Notes: generated from the sequence alone by a model not told the origin. Counted from the first letter of the stretch, positions 1 to 9,349 are shown. The stretch: DNA of 64,000 nucleotides from JAWKJY01 sp041393535 (GCA_041393535.1 JAWKJY010000004.1:1-64000); one strand, 5' to 3'. Numbers and translations are program-made.

Positions 1-192
1 GAGGGAGGGGAGCAGCGACTCCTCGGACGGGTCGAGCAGGCGCGGGGTGAGGCCGGCGTCGTGGAGCAGCCGCCAGAAGTCGTTGCGCGGGTTCGCGAAG
101 TGATGGCCCGCCGCGGCGGAGACGCGCCCCGGGTTGATCCCGCAGAGGATCGCGGCGAGGCCCGGTGCGAGGACGTCCGGGACGGCGGACAC
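1..192 (-). CDS. mug: Mismatch-specific uracil/thymine-DNA glycosylase Mug (N-terminal part; gene runs off the window)
   Basis: Mug removes uracil or thymine from G:U and G:T mispairs to start base-excision repair. Read on the minus strand from a GTG at 192, the frame stays open to the window edge. It contains the Mug signature GINPG at about residues 15-19, then GHHFANPRNDFW, which holds the mismatch-recognition and base-pocket region of the family. Only 64 codons of an expected 170-200 are present, so the 3' end lies beyond base 1. A second in-frame GTG at 201 is an equally possible start. The gene is divergent from the OsmC gene at 250, leaving about 50 bp for both promoters. The family assignment rests on the two motifs. 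Confidence 0.85.
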   Translation of the reverse strand, partial: MSAVPDVLAPGLAAILCGINPGRVSAAAGHHFANPRNDFWRLLHDAGLTPRLLDPSEESLLPSL

Positions 193-249
193 GGCGCCCA
201 CGACACGATCCTCGCACGCGGCCCCCGCGCCCTGCGCTACCTTCCCGGC

Positions 250-672
250 GTGACGAGCCACGCGAAGCGCTTCGAGTACGCGATCTCCCTCGACCGGGAC
301 GGCGGGATGCTCGCCGAGGGCGAGGCGCCGCTGTCGCCGGGGCCCGAGTGGACGCCCGAGCACCTGCTGCTCGGCGCGCTCGCCCGCTGCACGCTGACGA
401 GCCTCCGCTTCCACGCGAAGCGCCAGGGCGTCACCGTCGTCGCCTCGGGCGAGGCCACCGGCGCGGTCACCCTGCGCGAGGACGAGGGCCGCTTCGGCCT
501 CGTCGAGGCGCGCGCCCGCTTCGAGATCGAGCTGACGCCGCTGCCGCAGGAGGAGGCGCTCGACAAGCTGATCGCGCGCGCCGAGCACGACTGCTTCGTG
601 GGCGCCTCGATCAAGCCGACCACGGCCTACGAGTGGGTCGTGAACGGCAAGCCCTACACCCGGCCGGACTGA
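250..672 (+). CDS. OsmC/Ohr family thiol-peroxidase-like protein
   Basis: A 140-residue OsmC-fold protein. Members reduce organic or fatty-acid hydroperoxides through a reactive cysteine pair. Both expected cysteines are present: C47 in LLLGALARC and C115 in AEHDCFVG, at the spacing usual for the family. The length matches the 135-145 residues of short OsmC proteins. The GTG at 250 was chosen because homology-like sequence begins there; the frame is open further upstream but reads as low-complexity and overlaps the divergent mug gene. It is followed after 45 bp by a chemotaxis-type gene with its own ribosome-binding site, so a shared operon is possible but not required. Whether the substrate is organic hydroperoxide (Ohr) or broader cannot be told from sequence. 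Confidence 0.85.
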   Translation: MTSHAKRFEYAISLDRDGGMLAEGEAPLSPGPEWTPEHLLLGALARCTLTSLRFHAKRQGVTVVASGEATGAVTLREDEGRFGLVEARARFEIELTPLPQEEALDKLIARAEHDCFVGASIKPTTAYEWVVNGKPYTRPD

Positions 673-717
673 CGCCGACTACGCGGGGAGCAGATCCCCG
701 TGCCGGAGGTGTTTCCC

Positions 718-1722
718 GTGGCCCAGTCCGTCCACCTGCTCGTCGTCCGCGCCGGAGGCGCGTCCTGGGGGCTGCCGATGGACTCGGTCGAGCAGACGTT
801 CGACCTGCGCGAGCACCGCATCCACCAGGTGGAGCAGCGGCGCGTGGTCGTCTTCCGCGGGGACGCGCTCGAGCTCCACGACCTCGCGGACTCGGTCGGC
901 GCGCCCGACCCCGGTGAGCCGGTCGCGGGCGTCGTGCTCTGGGCCGGCGGTCGGCGGCGCGTCTTCGCCGTCGACGGGATGGTCGGGCAGATGGTGCTCG
1001 ACGAGCTCGACGTGCCAGAGGTCGCGCGCGGCCCCCAGTGCCGCAGCGTCGTCCTGCTCGGCGACGAGGTCGTCCCCGTGCTCGAGCCCGGCGTCGTCGT
1101 CGGCGAGTGGGGCGGCTACGCGTCCGACGGCTTCGGCTTCAGCGACATGCAGCGGAGCGCGCTCGTCGAGATCGCGAACATCGGCTCGGGCCACGCCGCG
1201 ACGGCGCTCTCGCAGCTGCTCGGGAAGTCGGTCGACATCCGCTACGCCGAGGCGCTCCTGACGACGCTCGCGGAGGCCGTCGACCGGATCGGCGCCGCCG
1301 CCTCGCGCTCGGCCATGGTCGACACGCCGGTGGCCGACGAGGGCGGCCGCGTCCTGCTCGTCTTCCCGGACGACAGCGGCAGCCAGCTCTGCGAGCTGCT
1401 CGGCGTCACGCTCGAGGACGAGATGGGCCGCTCGGCGCTGCGCGAGATCGGGAACATCCTCGCGAGCTCGTACCTGAACGCGATCGTCGAGATGACGGGC
1501 CTGCCGCTCGAGCCGGCGCCGCCGGGGGTGGACATCGACGTCCTCGGCGCGCTGATCGAGCGGGCGGTGACGCAGTCCGCCTCGCCGACCGACCCGACCG
1601 TGCTGATGCGCTCGGTGCTCGAGATCGAGTCGTCCGAGGCGCGCTTCGCGTTCCTCTTCGTGCCCCAGCTGAGCTCGCTCGACGGCCTGCTCGACGCGCT
1701 CGGCGTCGGCGCCGCCGCCTGA
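718..1722 (+). CDS. CheW-CheC fusion protein (chemotaxis scaffold domain joined to CheY-P phosphatase domain)
   Basis: The start is GTG 718, placed 7 nt after a perfect GGAGGT (705-710); an upstream in-frame GTG at 700 lacks such a site. Residues 1-135 resemble CheW: an SH3-like beta fold running from SVHLLVVRAGG through FAVDGMVGQ to the LLGDEVVPVLEP motif. Residues 140-334 are CheC-like with the two phosphatase helices, ALVEIANIGSGHAATALSQL and ALREIGNILASSYLNAIVEM, each carrying the E-x2-N pair that acts on CheY-P. The proline usually about 23 residues after the first Asn appears to be missing (Ala there). No cheA, cheY, cheB, cheR, MCP or flagellar gene is nearby. The joining of a coupling domain to a phosphatase is unusual; the role is inferred. 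Confidence 0.78.
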   Translation: MAQSVHLLVVRAGGASWGLPMDSVEQTFDLREHRIHQVEQRRVVVFRGDALELHDLADSVGAPDPGEPVAGVVLWAGGRRRVFAVDGMVGQMVLDELDVPEVARGPQCRSVVLLGDEVVPVLEPGVVVGEWGGYASDGFGFSDMQRSALVEIANIGSGHAATALSQLLGKSVDIRYAEALLTTLAEAVDRIGAAASRSAMVDTPVADEGGRVLLVFPDDSGSQLCELLGVTLEDEMGRSALREIGNILASSYLNAIVEMTGLPLEPAPPGVDIDVLGALIERAVTQSASPTDPTVLMRSVLEIESSEARFAFLFVPQLSSLDGLLDALGVGAAA

Positions 1723-1753
1723 CGCGCCGCGCGATCGTCTAGCGTCCGCCGGG

Positions 1754-2917
1754 ATGGGCGCGACCCCGCTCGACCTGGCCGCGGTGCGCGCGCGCTTCCC
1801 GGCGCTCGCCCGGCCGCTCGCATACCTCGACGGGCCGGCCGGCACGCAGGTGCCGGACACCGTGATCGAGGCGATCGCGGCGTACCTGCGCACGTCGAAC
1901 GCGAACACCGGCGGCGCGTTCGCGACGAGCGTCGAGACCGACGCGCTCGTCGAGCGCGCGCGAGCGGCCGCCGCCGGGTTCCTCGGCTGCGCGCCGGAGG
2001 AGGTCGGCTTCGGCCAGAACGCGACGACGCTGAGCTTCGCGCTCTCGCGCACCGTCGGCCGGGAGCTCGCCGCCGGCGACGAGGTCGTCGTCACGCGGCT
2101 CGACCACGACGCCAACGTCGCACCGTGGCTCGAGCTCGCGCACGACCGCGGCATCGTCGTCCGCCTCGCCGACCTGCGACCGGAGGACGGGACGCTCGAC
2201 CTCGACGACCTGGCGGCGCAGCTCGGCCCCCGCACCCGCGTCGTCGCCTTCCCCTGGGCGGCGAACTCGCTCGGCACGGTGCAGGACGTCGCGCGCATCG
2301 CCGAGCTCGCCCACGAGGCGGGCGCGCTCGCCTGGTGCGACGGGGTCCACATGGCCCCGCACGGGCCGATGGACGTGCGCGCCGCCGGCGTCGACGTCCT
2401 CCTCTACTCCGCCTACAAGGCGTTCGGCCCGCACCTCGGCGTCTTCGCCGCGCGGCGCGAGCTGCTCGAGCGCTGGCGGCCGTACAAGGTGCGCCCCGCG
2501 GACGAGGAGCCCGCGGCCCACCGCCACGAGACGGGGACGCTCGCCCACGAGCTGCTCGCCGGCTACGTCGCGTCGGTCGAGTACCTCGCGGGCGTCGGGT
2601 GGGACGCGATCGTCGCGCACGAGCGCGCCCTCGGCGAGCGGCTGCTCGCCGGGCTGCCCGACCGCTACCGGCTCTGGGGCCGCCCGGACATGGCCGGCCG
2701 CGTGCCCACCTTCTGCGTCACCCATGCGGCCGTGCACCCGGACGAGGTCGCCCGCCGCCTCGCCGCGCGCGGGATCGCGGTCTGGTCGGGCGACTACTAC
2801 GCGCTCGAGCCGATGCACCGGCTCGGGCTCTCGGACGGCGCCGTCCGCATCGGCCTCGTCCACTACACCTCGCCCGACGAGGTCGACCGCCTGCTGGAGG
2901 AGCTCGACCGAATCTGA
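1754..2917 (+). CDS. Cysteine desulfurase-like class V aminotransferase-fold enzyme
   Basis: A 387-residue PLP enzyme of the SufS/CsdA-like class V group, closest by eye to the 'cysteine desulfurase family protein' subfamily rather than canonical SufS. The PLP lysine is K222 in YSAYKAFGPHLG, the ring-stacking/aspartate site is D196 in CDGVH with H199, and the N-terminal substrate motif is YLDGPAGTQVP (24-34). An active-site cysteine loop typical of SufS is not evident near residues 340-360, so desulfurase activity is uncertain; a kynureninase- or isopenicillin-epimerase-like lyase is an alternative. No suf or isc genes are adjacent. A TAGCGT hexamer ends 8 nt before the ATG, fitting a leaderless transcript. 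Confidence 0.8.
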   Translation: MGATPLDLAAVRARFPALARPLAYLDGPAGTQVPDTVIEAIAAYLRTSNANTGGAFATSVETDALVERARAAAAGFLGCAPEEVGFGQNATTLSFALSRTVGRELAAGDEVVVTRLDHDANVAPWLELAHDRGIVVRLADLRPEDGTLDLDDLAAQLGPRTRVVAFPWAANSLGTVQDVARIAELAHEAGALAWCDGVHMAPHGPMDVRAAGVDVLLYSAYKAFGPHLGVFAARRELLERWRPYKVRPADEEPAAHRHETGTLAHELLAGYVASVEYLAGVGWDAIVAHERALGERLLAGLPDRYRLWGRPDMAGRVPTFCVTHAAVHPDEVARRLAARGIAVWSGDYYALEPMHRLGLSDGAVRIGLVHYTSPDEVDRLLEELDRI

Positions 2918-2969
2918 GCGGGCGCTGCGGCGCGCTCAACGCCGCCCGGGCGCTGCCGATCACAGGCCT

Positions 2970-3417
2970 GTGAAGATCCGGGCAGGGATCGTCACGGCGG
3001 CGCTCGGCGTGACCTCGCTGTGCGCCCTCGCCGTGCTGACGGCGTCCGAAGCCATCGTGCTCGCGACGGCGTGCCCGATGCTGGCCGTGACCGCGGCCAC
3101 GGGCCTGCTCGCGGCGGCCGCACCCCGCCGGAACCCCAGCCCGCGCCCGCGCGCGATGTGGGTCGCAGCGGCCTGCGCGAGCGCGCGCTCTGGACCGCCG
3201 GCGGGATCGCCGCGCTCGCGGGCGCGCCCGATGCGGTGACGACGGCGCCCTGGGTCGCCGCCGCGCTGGCGCTGACGCTCGTGGCGGCGTTCCGTTCGCC
3301 GCCGGGCGCGCCTCCGTCCCACTGTTCCTGCTCGACGCGGTTCCCGTCGTCCTGGCGATCACCGCGGCGCAGGTCCTCGTCCGGGACACCGGCGCCGGCG
3401 AGACGACGGCCCACGCC
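2970..3417 (+). pseudogene. Displaced N-terminal membrane region of the histidine kinase, in two other frames
   Basis: Sequence directly upstream of the kinase still encodes hydrophobic helices, but in shifting frames. From GTG 2970 the frame reads two transmembrane-like stretches (to about 3160). The next frame, about 3165-3290, reads ALWTAGGIAALAG followed by an Ala/Leu-rich helix. From about 3295 the kinase's own frame reads VPLFLLDAVPVVLAITAAQV straight into residue 1 of the annotated kinase. Each step is a one-base loss. The simplest reading is that the kinase originally began at 2970 with extra membrane helices and that two single-base changes, either real mutations or sequence errors at about 3165 and 3290, cut it off. 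Confidence 0.6.
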
Positions 3418-6400
3418 GTGCTGACTGCGTCCTTCGCGCTCGCGACGACGGTCAACGCGCAGAGCGCGATCCTCGCACCGACCTTCAACGGCTGGCTGCT
3501 CGGCGGCGCGACGGCGCTCATGCTCGGCGCCGTCCTCCTGTCGCCGGGCCACGGCTACGAGGGCGGGACCGCCGATCGCGCCGGCGCCGTGGTCGCGCTG
3601 GCCGCCTGGTCGCTCGTGCTCTGGAGCAGCGTCCGCCGCCTGCGAGCCCCGGCCCGGTCGCGGCAGTTCCCGCCGTGGCGCCGGGAGGGCGTGCTGCGGG
3701 CGGCCGCGCCGACGCTCGCCACGCTCGCGCTGCTCGGCCTGCTCGTCGCTCTCGCCGACCGCCGCTCGCTGGTCGGGACGTTCGCGATCGTCTCCGTCGG
3801 CGCGCTGGCCCTCCGAGCCGCGCTCGTCCGCCAGGTACAGGCGCGGCTGCTCGCCGAACTCGAGGCGCACCGCGTCACGCGCGAGTCCCTGCTCGCCTCG
3901 GCGGGCGACGGCATCCTCGGGCTGGATCGCGACGGCCGCACCGTCTTCCTCAACGAGCGAGCGCACGAGCTGCTCGGCCACGCCGCGGAGGAGATCGTCG
4001 GCCGCAACGGCCACGAGCTGTGGCACCACAGCCACGCGGACGGCACCCCCTATCCGTCCACCGAGTGCCGGATCCGCCAGGCGCTCGAGGAGCGTCGTCG
4101 GATCGAGGTGCGGGACGAGGTCTTCCACCGCGCGGACGGGTCGTCCTTCCCCGTGGAGTACGCGGCTGCGCCGACGCTCGTCGGCGACGAGGCCACGGGG
4201 ATCGTCGTCACGTTCCGCGACGTCACCGAGCGGCGCGAGGCCGATGAGGCGCTGCGTCGGCGCGACGCGATGCTCGACGCGGTCGCCTCGGCCGCCGAGT
4301 CGCTGCTCGCCTCCGCCGAGCTGGACGGGGCGATCGCCGCCGTCGTCGAGGCGCTCGGGCGCGCCGCCGGAGCCGACGCCGCCGAGCTGCTCGAGATCGG
4401 GCACGACGACGCGGGCCCGACGGTCGTCGCCCGACACGGCTGGTCGGCCGCCGACGACGCGCCGCCGCTCCTCTCGACCGGCGACTCGTGGCCGCGGGCG
4501 GGGCTCGGCCGCTGGTGCCGGCTGCTCGGCGCCGGCGGCGTGATCGAGGGCCGGATCCGCGACTTCCCGCGCGAGGAGCGCGACCTCCTCGAGGGGCGCG
4601 GCGTCAGGGCGATGCTCGCGGTGGGCATCTGCGTCGACGGCGCGTGGTGGGGGACGATCACGCTCGAGGACCACGCGACCGAGCGGCCGTGGTCGATCGG
4701 CGAGATCGACGCGCTCTGGACCGCGGCCCGCATGATCGGCGCCGCCGTCGAGCGCGCCCGCGCAGAGCGCGAGGTCGCGCTCGCCAACGGGCGCTACGAG
4801 GCGCTGATCGCCGCGTCCCCGGTCGCGCTGATGCTGCTGGACGGGGACGGGACGATGGTCACGTACAACCCCGCGAGCGAGCGGCTCTTCGGCTGGACGG
4901 CCGAGGAGGCGGCGGCGACGCCGCTGCTGCACGTGCCGGACTCCGAGCGCGCCGGGCTGAAGGAGCGCTGGAGCCGGGTCGCCGAGACCGGCGTGCCGGA
5001 GTCGTTCGAGGCCGTTCGGCGCCGCCGCGACGGCTCACTGATCGACGTCGGGATCTCGCTGGCGCGGGTCGAGCTTCCCGACAGCCGGCCGGGCCTGCTC
5101 GCCGTGATCGACGACATCACGCAGCGCAAGCGCGCCGAGCTCGAGCGCGAGCACTTCCTCGGCCTGTCCGCGGACCTCCTGCTCGTGATGGACGTCGACG
5201 GGCGGCTGATCAGCGTCAGCGCGTCGTTCGAGCGCGTCCTCGGCTGGCCCCTGAACGACCTCGCCGGCAAGCCCATCGTCGACCTCGTCCACCCGGACGA
5301 CATCAGCGTCGCGAACGCGGCTCTCGCGCGGATCGTCGCGGAGGGATGCGGGGTCGTCGAGCTGCGCCTGCTCCGCTCGGACGGCTCGTTCCGGTGGATC
5401 GTGTTCTCTGCCTCCGCGGCCGTGGACCGCGGGCGGATCTACGCCGCCGGACACGACGTCACGGAGCGCCGCATGTCGGAGGAGGAGCTGCAGGACCGCT
5501 CCGAACGCCTCCGCGCGGTCGTCGACACGGCGGCCGAGGGCATCCTGACGATCGACGAGCACGGCACGATCGAGTCCGTCAACCGCGCCGCCGGCGAGCT
5601 GTTCGGATACGCGCCGGACGAGCTGATCGGCCAGAACGTCTCGCTGCTGATGCCGTCGCCCCACCGCGAGCAGCACGACGACTACATGCGGCGCTACCGC
5701 GAGACCGGCGAGGCACGCGTGATCGGCCTCGGCCGGGAGGCGGAGGGCCTCCACCGCAACGGCACGATCATCCCCGTCGAACTGGCCGTGAGCGAGCTGC
5801 GGGCGCCGGGTCGGCGGCTGTTCACCGGCATCGTCCGGGACATCAGCGACCGCAGGTCGGCGGAGTCCGCGCGTGAGCAGATGCTCGCGGCGCAGCGGGA
5901 CCAGGTCGAGCGCCTGCAGGAGCTCGACAGGCTCAAGGACCAGTTCGTCTCGACGGTCTCGCACGAGCTCCGCACGCCGCTGACGTCGATCCTCGGCTAC
6001 CTCCAGCTCCTGCGCGAGACGGCCTCGGAGGAGGACGCAGCGCTGCTCGAGGTGGTCGAGCGGAACTCGCGACGGCTGCTCGCCCTCGTCGGCGACCTGC
6101 TGTTCGTCGCGCAGGTCGACTCGGGCGCGCTCGCGTTCGAGCGGCGGCCGGTCGACCTCGTCCGCATCGTGGAGGAGTGCCTGGCCGCGGCGCGCCCGAG
6201 CGCGGCCGCGCAGTGCGTCGAGCTCGAGGCGGAGCTGGAGACGACCGAGGACCTCTGGGGCGACGCGACGCGCATGGCCCAGCTGCTCGACAAGCTCGTC
6301 GCGAACGCGGTCAAGGCGACTCCGGTGGGCGGGCGCGTCACGGTCCGCGTCGTCGACGAGGGCCCGCGGGTCGCAGTGGAGGTGGAGGACACGGGCACGG

Positions 6401-6630
6401 GCATCCCGGAGGACGAGCTCGAGCGGATCTTCGACCGCTTCGCCCGGACCCGCGCGTCCGTCGAGGGAGCCGCCCAGGGCAGCGGGCTCGGGCTCAGCAT
6501 CGTGAAGGCGATCGCCGAGGCGCACGGCGGCCAGGTGACCGTGCGGAGCGCCCCGGGGATCGGCTCGACCTTCCGCGTCACGTTCCCCCGCCGGCTGGCG
6601 AGGCGCGGCGCGGACGCCCGGGCCGCCTGA
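3418..6630 (+). CDS. Membrane sensor histidine kinase with four PAS domains and a GAF domain
   Basis: A 1070-residue kinase in the intact frame. Residues 1-145 contain several membrane helices. PAS domains follow at about 155-275, 460-580, 580-690 and 695-815, with a GAF domain at about 283-455 between the first two. The HisKA box FVSTVSHELRTPLTSILGY has the phosphorylated histidine at H849, and the HATPase domain ends with the G2-type box GSGLGLSIVKAIAEAHGG. No receiver domain is attached and no response regulator lies beside it, so the partner is unknown. The annotated GTG at 3418 may not be the true start: coding-like membrane sequence continues upstream through two frame breaks to GTG 2970. 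The many PAS/GAF units suggest redox, ligand or light sensing; the signal cannot be read from sequence. Confidence 0.9.
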   Translation: MLTASFALATTVNAQSAILAPTFNGWLLGGATALMLGAVLLSPGHGYEGGTADRAGAVVALAAWSLVLWSSVRRLRAPARSRQFPPWRREGVLRAAAPTLATLALLGLLVALADRRSLVGTFAIVSVGALALRAALVRQVQARLLAELEAHRVTRESLLASAGDGILGLDRDGRTVFLNERAHELLGHAAEEIVGRNGHELWHHSHADGTPYPSTECRIRQALEERRRIEVRDEVFHRADGSSFPVEYAAAPTLVGDEATGIVVTFRDVTERREADEALRRRDAMLDAVASAAESLLASAELDGAIAAVVEALGRAAGADAAELLEIGHDDAGPTVVARHGWSAADDAPPLLSTGDSWPRAGLGRWCRLLGAGGVIEGRIRDFPREERDLLEGRGVRAMLAVGICVDGAWWGTITLEDHATERPWSIGEIDALWTAARMIGAAVERARAEREVALANGRYEALIAASPVALMLLDGDGTMVTYNPASERLFGWTAEEAAATPLLHVPDSERAGLKERWSRVAETGVPESFEAVRRRRDGSLIDVGISLARVELPDSRPGLLAVIDDITQRKRAELEREHFLGLSADLLLVMDVDGRLISVSASFERVLGWPLNDLAGKPIVDLVHPDDISVANAALARIVAEGCGVVELRLLRSDGSFRWIVFSASAAVDRGRIYAAGHDVTERRMSEEELQDRSERLRAVVDTAAEGILTIDEHGTIESVNRAAGELFGYAPDELIGQNVSLLMPSPHREQHDDYMRRYRETGEARVIGLGREAEGLHRNGTIIPVELAVSELRAPGRRLFTGIVRDISDRRSAESAREQMLAAQRDQVERLQELDRLKDQFVSTVSHELRTPLTSILGYLQLLRETASEEDAALLEVVERNSRRLLALVGDLLFVAQVDSGALAFERRPVDLVRIVEECLAAARPSAAAQCVELEAELETTEDLWGDATRMAQLLDKLVANAVKATPVGGRVTVRVVDEGPRVAVEVEDTGTGIPEDELERIFDRFARTRASVEGAAQGSGLGLSIVKAIAEAHGGQVTVRSAPGIGSTFRVTFPRRLARRGADARAA

Positions 6631-6670
6631 GCGGGCGGCCCTGGCCGCGGGAGTCGTGCAGGGGCGTGGC

Positions 6671-6676
6671 TAGGAT
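6671..6676 (+). promoter_or_regulatory. Putative -10 box of a leaderless promoter
   Basis: TAGGAT ends 6 nt before the ATG of the M16 peptidase, which has no Shine-Dalgarno sequence. Transcription would then begin at or next to the start codon. The same arrangement recurs before many genes here. Confidence 0.5.
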
Positions 6677-6682
6677 CCGCCC

Positions 6683-7951
6683 ATGACCACCTTCGAGAAG
6701 ACCACGCTGTCCAACGGCCTGCGGGTCGTGACCGCGCCCATGCCCCAGGCGAAGTCCGTCGCCTGCTTCGTGATGATCGCCGCGGGCTCCCGCTACGAGG
6801 AGCGCGCGTCCAACGGCATCGCCCACTTCGCCGAGCACATGTTCTTCAAGGGCACCGAGCGCCGCCCGACGGCCCGCCACATCGCGGGCGAGATCGACTC
6901 GATCGGCGGCGAGTTCAACGCCTTCACCGGCAAGGAGTACACGGGCTACTACGTCAAGTGCGCGGCCGAGCACCGCGACGTCGCCCTGGACGTCCTCGTC
7001 GACATGCTCCGCCACTCGAAGTTCGACCCCGACGAGATCGAGCGCGAGAAGGGCGTGATCGTCGAGGAGATGAACATGTACGTCGACACCCCGCGCGACT
7101 ACGTCGACTCCGTCTACGACCACCTGCTCTACGGCGACCAGCCGATCGGCTGGGACATCATCGGGACGAAGGAGACGGTCCGCGCGGCGACCCGCGAGAC
7201 GTTCCTCTCCTACCTCGACACCTGGTACCGGGCGCCGCGCATGGTCGCGGGCGTCGCCGGCGCGATCGGGGACGACCTCATCCCGAGGCTCGAGGAGCTG
7301 CTCGGGGACGTGCCCGACGGCCAGACGCCGACCCCCGTCCCGGCGACGATCGCCCAGGGCGGCTCCCGCGTGAAGGTGCACCACAAGCAGTCGGACCAGG
7401 CGCACCTGCGCTTCGGCGTGCACAGCTACCCGATCGACCACCCCGACCGGTACGCGCTCAGCCTGCTCGGGACGATCCTCGGCGGCGGGATGTCCTCGCG
7501 CCTCTTCACCGAGGTCCGCGAGCGGCGCGGCCTCGCCTACTACATCTTCGCCTTCAACCAGGGCTACACGGACGCCGGCACGCTCTTCGCGCAGGGCGGC
7601 GTCGACATCACGCGGATCGACGAGGCGATCACGACCGTCGTCGACGAGTTCCGCCGGATCGCGGACGAGCCGGTCGACGCCGACGAGCTGACGAAGGCCC
7701 GCAACTTCGCGAAGGGCCGTCTCGTCCTCTCGCTCGAGGACCCCAAGGGCACGATCATGTTCGGCCTGCGGGGCGAGGTGCTCGAGAACCGCCTGCGCGA
7801 GCCCGACGAGGTGCTCGCCGGCCTGGACGCCGTCACGGCGGAGGACGTGCAGCGCGTCGCCCGGGACCTGATCCGGGACGACCGGCTGAACCTCGCGCTG
7901 ATCGGCCCGTTCGAGGACGAGGAGCGGTTCCAGGCGCTGCTGACGCGCTGA
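6683..7951 (+). CDS. M16 family zinc metallopeptidase (processing-peptidase type)
   Basis: A 422-residue single-unit M16B peptidase, the size of mitochondrial-processing-peptidase-like proteins. The inverted zinc motif HxxEH is HFAEH (H48, E51, H52), and the distal glutamate lies in the IVEEMNMYVDTP segment about 75 residues later. The C-terminal half has the R/Y-containing region RRGLAYYIFAF typical of the catalytic partner. Many bacterial members are encoded next to rpsO-pnp; here the flanking genes are a kinase and an OsmC protein, so no context clue is available. It probably acts on peptides or presequence-like segments in the cytoplasm; no signal peptide is seen. The ATG at 6683 follows a TAGGAT hexamer, suggesting leaderless expression. 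Confidence 0.92.
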   Translation: MTTFEKTTLSNGLRVVTAPMPQAKSVACFVMIAAGSRYEERASNGIAHFAEHMFFKGTERRPTARHIAGEIDSIGGEFNAFTGKEYTGYYVKCAAEHRDVALDVLVDMLRHSKFDPDEIEREKGVIVEEMNMYVDTPRDYVDSVYDHLLYGDQPIGWDIIGTKETVRAATRETFLSYLDTWYRAPRMVAGVAGAIGDDLIPRLEELLGDVPDGQTPTPVPATIAQGGSRVKVHHKQSDQAHLRFGVHSYPIDHPDRYALSLLGTILGGGMSSRLFTEVRERRGLAYYIFAFNQGYTDAGTLFAQGGVDITRIDEAITTVVDEFRRIADEPVDADELTKARNFAKGRLVLSLEDPKGTIMFGLRGEVLENRLREPDEVLAGLDAVTAEDVQRVARDLIRDDRLNLALIGPFEDEERFQALLTR

Positions 7952-8022
7952 GCCCTGCCCGTCCGACGCCGGGCCGAGAATCGCCCGGAACCCGCCGTCC
8001 CGCCTCGCAGAGGAGCAGCCGC

Positions 8023-8655
8023 ATGCCTTCCCCGTCGGAGTTCCCGGACTACATCGGCGTCACGGACGTCACGACGCGCTCGCACGACCAGATGCTCGTC
8101 GAGGCGTTCATGGACGGCCAGCACTCGATCATGGCCGACGAGCCGAAGGGCTTCGACATCGGCGACCCGCCCGTGCTCCAGGGGCAGAGCCGCGGCTGGA
8201 CGCCCGTGCACTACCAGCTCGCCGCGCTCTCGATGTGCACGTCGATCACGGTCACCGTGGTCGCGAACGACCAGGGCTTCGCGTACCGCGACCTGCGCAC
8301 CGCGATCCGCTCGCTGATCGACATCCGCGGCTTCTTCTTCGACCTCCACCTGCAGCCGAAGTTCGAGCAGGTCAGCCTCGACCTGACGCTCGACACGAAG
8401 GAGCCCGCCGCGCGGATCAAGGCGCTGGCCGAGGAGACGGACCGGCGCTGCCCGCAGCTCGGCCTGTTCCGCGCCGCGGGGGTGCCGATGGTGATCCGCT
8501 GGCGGCGCAAGGGTGAGAAGGAGCCCGTCCACGTGACGAAGCTCGCGATCCGCGGCAAGCTCCCCGAGGACCGGCTCCGCGACGAGGCGGCGAGGCAGCG
8601 CGCGAAGGCGGCCGCGAAGGCCGCGCCGCGCACGCGGCCGGCCCGGAAGGCCTGA
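8023..8655 (+). CDS. OsmC family protein with extended N and C termini
   Basis: A 210-residue OsmC-fold protein, longer than the paralogue at 250 because of an N-terminal segment of about 40 residues and a lysine/alanine-rich C-terminal tail (about 185-210). The conserved cysteines are C72 in AALSMCTSIT and C143 in ETDRRCPQL, in line with the peroxidatic pair. ATG 8023 follows AGAGGAG at suitable distance, and an upstream open stretch in the same frame is arginine-rich noise from the M16 gene. The substrate of this longer subfamily is not known. Redox or acyl-hydroperoxide detoxification is inferred from the family only. Confidence 0.82.
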   Translation: MPSPSEFPDYIGVTDVTTRSHDQMLVEAFMDGQHSIMADEPKGFDIGDPPVLQGQSRGWTPVHYQLAALSMCTSITVTVVANDQGFAYRDLRTAIRSLIDIRGFFFDLHLQPKFEQVSLDLTLDTKEPAARIKALAEETDRRCPQLGLFRAAGVPMVIRWRRKGEKEPVHVTKLAIRGKLPEDRLRDEAARQRAKAAAKAAPRTRPARKA

Positions 8656-8678
8656 CCGGGCCGCTCGCGGCGGCGACG

Positions 8679-9349
8679 TCAGGCGCCGCCGCGAGCGCGC
8701 TCGAGCGTCGCCGCGAGCCAGCCGGCGAGGCGGCCGAGCACGGCCGGGTCGACCTGGTGGTCGAGCGGCGACTCCTCGTAAGGGACGACCTCGAGGCCGC
8801 CCTCGACCAGGAGGTCGCGCGCCTGACGCCCGAACGAGACGGGATCACGGGGTCGTGGCTCCCGTGCGCGATCGCCACCGGCGAGCCCGGCCGGCCAGCG
8901 AGGGCCTGCCAGCCCTCGACCGTCGGCACGAAGCCCGAGCGCGAGGATGCCGGCGGGCGCGGACGCCCGGCGCCGAGCCCGAGCGCGTAGGACATGACGC
9001 ACCCCTGCGAGAAGCCGCCGATCACCGTCCGTGCGAGCGGCACGCCGACCGACGCGAGCGCCGCGTCGAGCCAGCCCGAGAGCAGCGCGTAGGTCGGCCC
9101 GAACGTCGCCGGGTCGGGGAAGCCCACCTGGCGGACGACGTACCAGTGCCGGCCCCCCGGCGGCAGCGCGAGCGGCCCGCCGGGGACCAGCGCGACGAGC
9201 CGCCGCTCGCGGTCGAGCACGTCGGCGAGGGCGACGAGGTCGTGCTCGCTCGCACCGCGCCCGTGGACGAGCACGAGCGCCCCCTCCGGCTCGCCGGCGG
9301 CAGGCCGGACGACGTGCGGGAGCGCGTCGAGGGAGGGCGCGCCGGTCAC
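8679..9349 (-). pseudogene. Alpha/beta-hydrolase (carboxylesterase/phospholipase family), frame-disrupted
   Basis: GTG 9349 overlaps the stop of the FMN reductase gene (GTGA), so the two are translationally coupled. The frame gives LVLVHGRGASEHDL, HWYVVRQVGFPDP and the nucleophile elbow GGFSQGC, then AIAHGSHDPVI, which holds the catalytic aspartate. At about 8850 a one-base loss moves the remainder (VSFGRQARDLLVEGG through SPLDHQVDP, holding the catalytic histidine) into another frame ending at 8679. A second, compensated disruption near 8935-8950 replaces an expected AGILAL stretch. Both sides of each break still read as family sequence, so this may be sequence error rather than decay. Intact, it would be a serine esterase of about 223 residues with Ser-Asp-His. 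Confidence 0.75.
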
